Source of the DNA: Moringa oleifera
Lineage: Eukaryota; Streptophyta; Magnoliopsida; Brassicales; Moringaceae
Direction of reading: 5' to 3'
Length of the DNA stretch: 64,000 nucleotides
Assembly (NCBI GenBank): GCA_021397835.1
Contig: JAJFZO010000407.1
Coordinates: 5,146,001-5,210,000 of the forward strand
A program made the translations under genes and the position numbers. The notes under the pieces were generated by a model that saw only the letters and a list, made by a program, of their open reading frames with translations, was not told where the DNA came from and made no database searches. Positions 61,882 through 64,000 of this stretch are shown here, piece by piece (within the stretch, counting starts at the first letter, position 1; each line of letters opens with the position of its first letter).

Positions 61882-62247
61882 ATGGAACTTCAACTGCTGC
61901 GTTCTCTGCGTGCATCTCCCCCGACTTTCACCCACGAAGCACTGTTGTTCATTGAAGCCAAGGTAGAAGCGAAGGAGACCTCGGAGGCGTATCTCTATAA
62001 GCTGAAATGTCCGGGTCTCAAGAAAAACGAATTGACGGTCGAGGTAGAGCGTGGAATCCTCAAGATTAGTGGCGAGAGACGCGTAGAGAAAGAAACCTCG
62101 TGGAACAAGGTGTGCGTCTACATCGGAGAATTCTTTAAAAGCTTCCGGTTGCCTGAAAACTCCAAGCCTTCGCAGACACAGGCGGCTATGGACGACGGAG
62201 AGCTCACCGTCATCGTTCCTAAGGCACTCCCAGCAAACAAAGCCTGA
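61882..62247 (+). CDS. Short alpha-crystallin (sHSP-like) protein (copy B')
   Basis: Single exon, 121 residues. Almost the whole protein is an alpha-crystallin domain: KETSEAYLYKLKCPGLKKNE, VEVERGILKISGERRVEKE, EFFKSFRLPENSK and GELTVIVPKALP. The N-terminal arm is only about 30 residues, and the C-terminus stops at ALPANKA without an I-x-I anchor. Usual plant sHSPs have 140-170 residues with both parts, which drive oligomer formation, so this form may be dimeric or a modifier of other sHSPs. The ATG at 61882 is the first in frame; the frame upstream begins with GTG. A TATA box at 61833-61839 supports expression. An alternative view is a decaying gene that still has an intact frame, since its tandem partner is broken. 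Confidence 0.8.
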   Translation: MELQLLRSLRASPPTFTHEALLFIEAKVEAKETSEAYLYKLKCPGLKKNELTVEVERGILKISGERRVEKETSWNKVCVYIGEFFKSFRLPENSKPSQTQAAMDDGELTVIVPKALPANKA

Positions 62248-63024
62248 GAAGAATGGCATGATTGTAATTTTTACAAATTGTAATAAAAACCTCACAATTA
62301 TATTTGCTGCGGTGTGTAACGAGCTTAACGAATCGATATCCGAAACAGTGTTAGTTGGGCCGGATGAGCCCATTATTGGACCCGAATGGGCCCATATTAT
62401 TGCCGAATAAGGAAAGAAAGGCCGATGTGTACTTTATGGAAAATAAAATGATGATTGTGTACGTGGCAATCATTCGCTACGTGTGACTGTAGGGGATGCC
62501 GGTTCCTTAATGAACACCTTTGCATGCTTTCTTGCAAGGATTGCTTGGAAACGAGTCATAGCACATCTGATGATGTAATACAAAAATGCTCACCACACTC
62601 GCCTTTCAAGGAAGTGAATCACAACTTCCCTGAGGATGTCCCTGTACTCCGTGACCTATCGCAGCTTCATATGGGTTGTACCCCTATGAATTTGTTGCTT
62701 CCTTGTATGATGCACTTGCTCAGTTTATGGAGGGCAAAAGAACGTCACATACGTACAAGCCCTGCGAAGCATAAAGTTTCAGGAACAGAAGTTCCCTTCC
62801 ATGGAGGAGCGTGGATTTGCAAACCAAAACGAAGATAGTCAGAGATATTGAGAGAATAATTTTCCGTTTTCTCAGTTCCTTTTTCTTCTTTTTCTCTCAT
62901 CTTTTTCTTTTCGATTTGTCTGTTCCCTCTTCGATGGGTTCTTGCTGCATATATAAAAGCCCAACCTCATCAGCTCGATGTGCTTATCAAGTCACATCAG
63001 AAACAAAGCTAAAACGAAACGGAG
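62248..63024. other. Spacer and promoter before COPT gene
   Basis: About 0.78 kb. It contains five GTAC words (62429, 62459, 62644, 62678, 62753), the core of the copper response element bound by SPL7, and a TATATAAA box near 62948-62957. An open frame at 62455-62838 lacks an early ATG and has no similarity I recognise. Confidence 0.45.
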
Positions 63025-63498
63025 ATGGTGACGTTAAAGGAGGCCATTGGGGCGACAACGACGTCTGCGTGGAACACGACAACCTCCACGCACGTGCCAC
63101 GGAAGACAGTGTGGCCGCACATGTCATTTTACTGGGGCCACAACTGCGAGGTTCTGTTCTCGGGCTGGCCCGGGTCTAGCAAGGGCATGTACGCGGTGGC
63201 TCTGGTCTTTGTATTTTCCTTAGCGGTTCTCGTTGAGTGGTTCTCTAACGGCAGCGTCGTCAAGCCCGGCGCCAACAAGGTCGCTGTGGGATTTTTCAAG
63301 ACTGGATTTCATGCAGTGGGTTCTGGGTTCCGTTACATGGTGATGCTCGCTGTTATGTCATTCAATGGCGGTATTTTCCTCGCCGCTGTTTTGGGCCATG
63401 CTTTTGGGTTCGCGCTCTTCCGCAGTCGGATTTGTAGGAAGTCCGACCGGGACAAAGGATCCGATAAGCCACCTTCCGATCTTCCGACCACAAAATGA
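63025..63498 (+). CDS. COPT: COPT/Ctr-type copper transporter
   Basis: Single exon, 157 residues. It begins with a Thr/Ser-rich outer segment and then the family motif HMSFYWG with CEVLFSGWPG. The first membrane span (about 55-72) is GMYAVALVFVFSLAVLVEW. The second carries the essential M-x3-M (Met107, Met111 in MVMLAVMSFNGG), and the third has G-x3-G (Gly124, Gly128 in GHAFG). These motifs form the trimeric pore for Cu(I). The outer segment lacks the usual Met/His clusters: only Met33 precedes the core. The cytosolic tail has one Cys (RICRK) and no C-x-C. It resembles COPT1/2/6 at the core. Expected place: plasma membrane or internal membranes. The ATG at 63025 follows a TATA box at about 62950. 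Confidence 0.9.
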   Translation: MVTLKEAIGATTTSAWNTTTSTHVPRKTVWPHMSFYWGHNCEVLFSGWPGSSKGMYAVALVFVFSLAVLVEWFSNGSVVKPGANKVAVGFFKTGFHAVGSGFRYMVMLAVMSFNGGIFLAAVLGHAFGFALFRSRICRKSDRDKGSDKPPSDLPTTK

Positions 63499-64000
63499 GT
63501 TCTTCTTCTGCTTCTTTCTTTTAATTGCTTCATTCCTTCCAAGTGTTTGTTCTGAATTTTACGCACAGAGAGAGAGGGAGGGAGAGAGAGAGAGAGTGTG
63601 TTGAAAGTGTCAGAAGTCTCTGCTTAATAAATAGAATTTGTTGGTGGTTTCTGATAGACGCTGGCAGGGCATTTGAGCAGTTCAAAGAACTTCATCGGAC
63701 AAATTCATAAATGTTTTTTCTTCTTACAGTGATCGAGTTTTCCTTATGTTTTATCCGTGTTAGAATTGCTTTTGGGTCCCTTCTTTTCCCAATTTGCCTT
63801 ATCATGGTCGTGAAAATTAGGCATTCTGGGTCTGTTTCTTTTAATTTCTCGATTTGGGCTACAATCCTTTCGACTTAAAAGCTACCATTCAGCCCAAATT
63901 AACCCAATTTCTCATGTGGGTATGATACCCAAAACCAGGCCAGAAACACAGAAAGAGAGCAGTGATAGAGCAATGAGAACCCAGGGATCTCATGATATTA
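63499..64000. other. 3' flank of COPT gene
   Basis: About 0.5 kb with a (GA)n tract at about 63567-63598, probably in the 3' UTR, and then A/T-rich DNA to the window end. No gene seen. Confidence 0.6.

Noticed and set aside
61840..62373. 177-residue open frame antisense to sHSP copy B'
   Set aside because: Longer than the sense gene, but it mirrors the alpha-crystallin codons and has no similarity or promoter of its own.
62455..62838. 127-residue open frame upstream of the COPT gene
   Set aside because: Starts with TTG, lacks an early ATG, no recognisable motif, and lies in the likely promoter.

Overview
The window is nuclear DNA of a eudicot plant. Genes are split by AT-rich GT-AG introns, genes are separated by long A/T-rich spacers with microsatellites, and every recognisable product belongs to a plant family. 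I see no bacterial, viral, CRISPR, rRNA or tRNA signal. The species cannot be fixed from the sequence. Gene models were built by hand, joining exons by splice signals, reading phase and family conservation. Every spliced model given here has a length divisible by three.

Left part (1-24,900). PTAC13, a NusG-like plastid transcription protein, lies on the minus strand. After a 3 kb AT-rich spacer comes a LisH/coiled-coil protein of unknown function on the plus strand. Two tandem chloroplast fructose-1,6-bisphosphatase genes of the thioredoxin-regulated type follow (minus), then a PAR1-family secreted protein (plus) and a secreted laccase (minus) that carries a near-perfect miR397 site. A 4.2 kb spacer closes this part.

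Middle part (24,900-56,100). An R2R3-MYB factor related to MYB1/25/109 (plus), a membrane-anchored RING-CH E3 ligase (plus), a BSK receptor-like cytoplasmic pseudokinase of brassinosteroid signalling (minus), a twelve-exon inositol phosphorylceramide synthase (minus), a UVR plus SnoaL/NTF2-like protein (plus) and a large DUF3527 protein (minus).

Right part (56,100-64,000). This is the most unusual part. A small heat shock protein cluster alternates a class I type gene and a short bare alpha-crystallin gene, A-B-A'-B', as if a two-gene unit had been duplicated. B is a pseudogene with an in-frame stop. The A' promoter has gained about 0.5 kb that contains a foldback (MITE-like) element. A COPT/Ctr copper transporter with a poorly metal-binding N-terminus ends the window.

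Most genes are ordinary and functionally unrelated, as expected in plants. The local stories are the two tandem duplications (FBPase and sHSP). No clearly new biological system was found; the best leads are the sHSP cluster, the FBPase pair, an in-frame hydrophobic intron in the DUF3527 gene and a GC-AG intron in the BSK gene.
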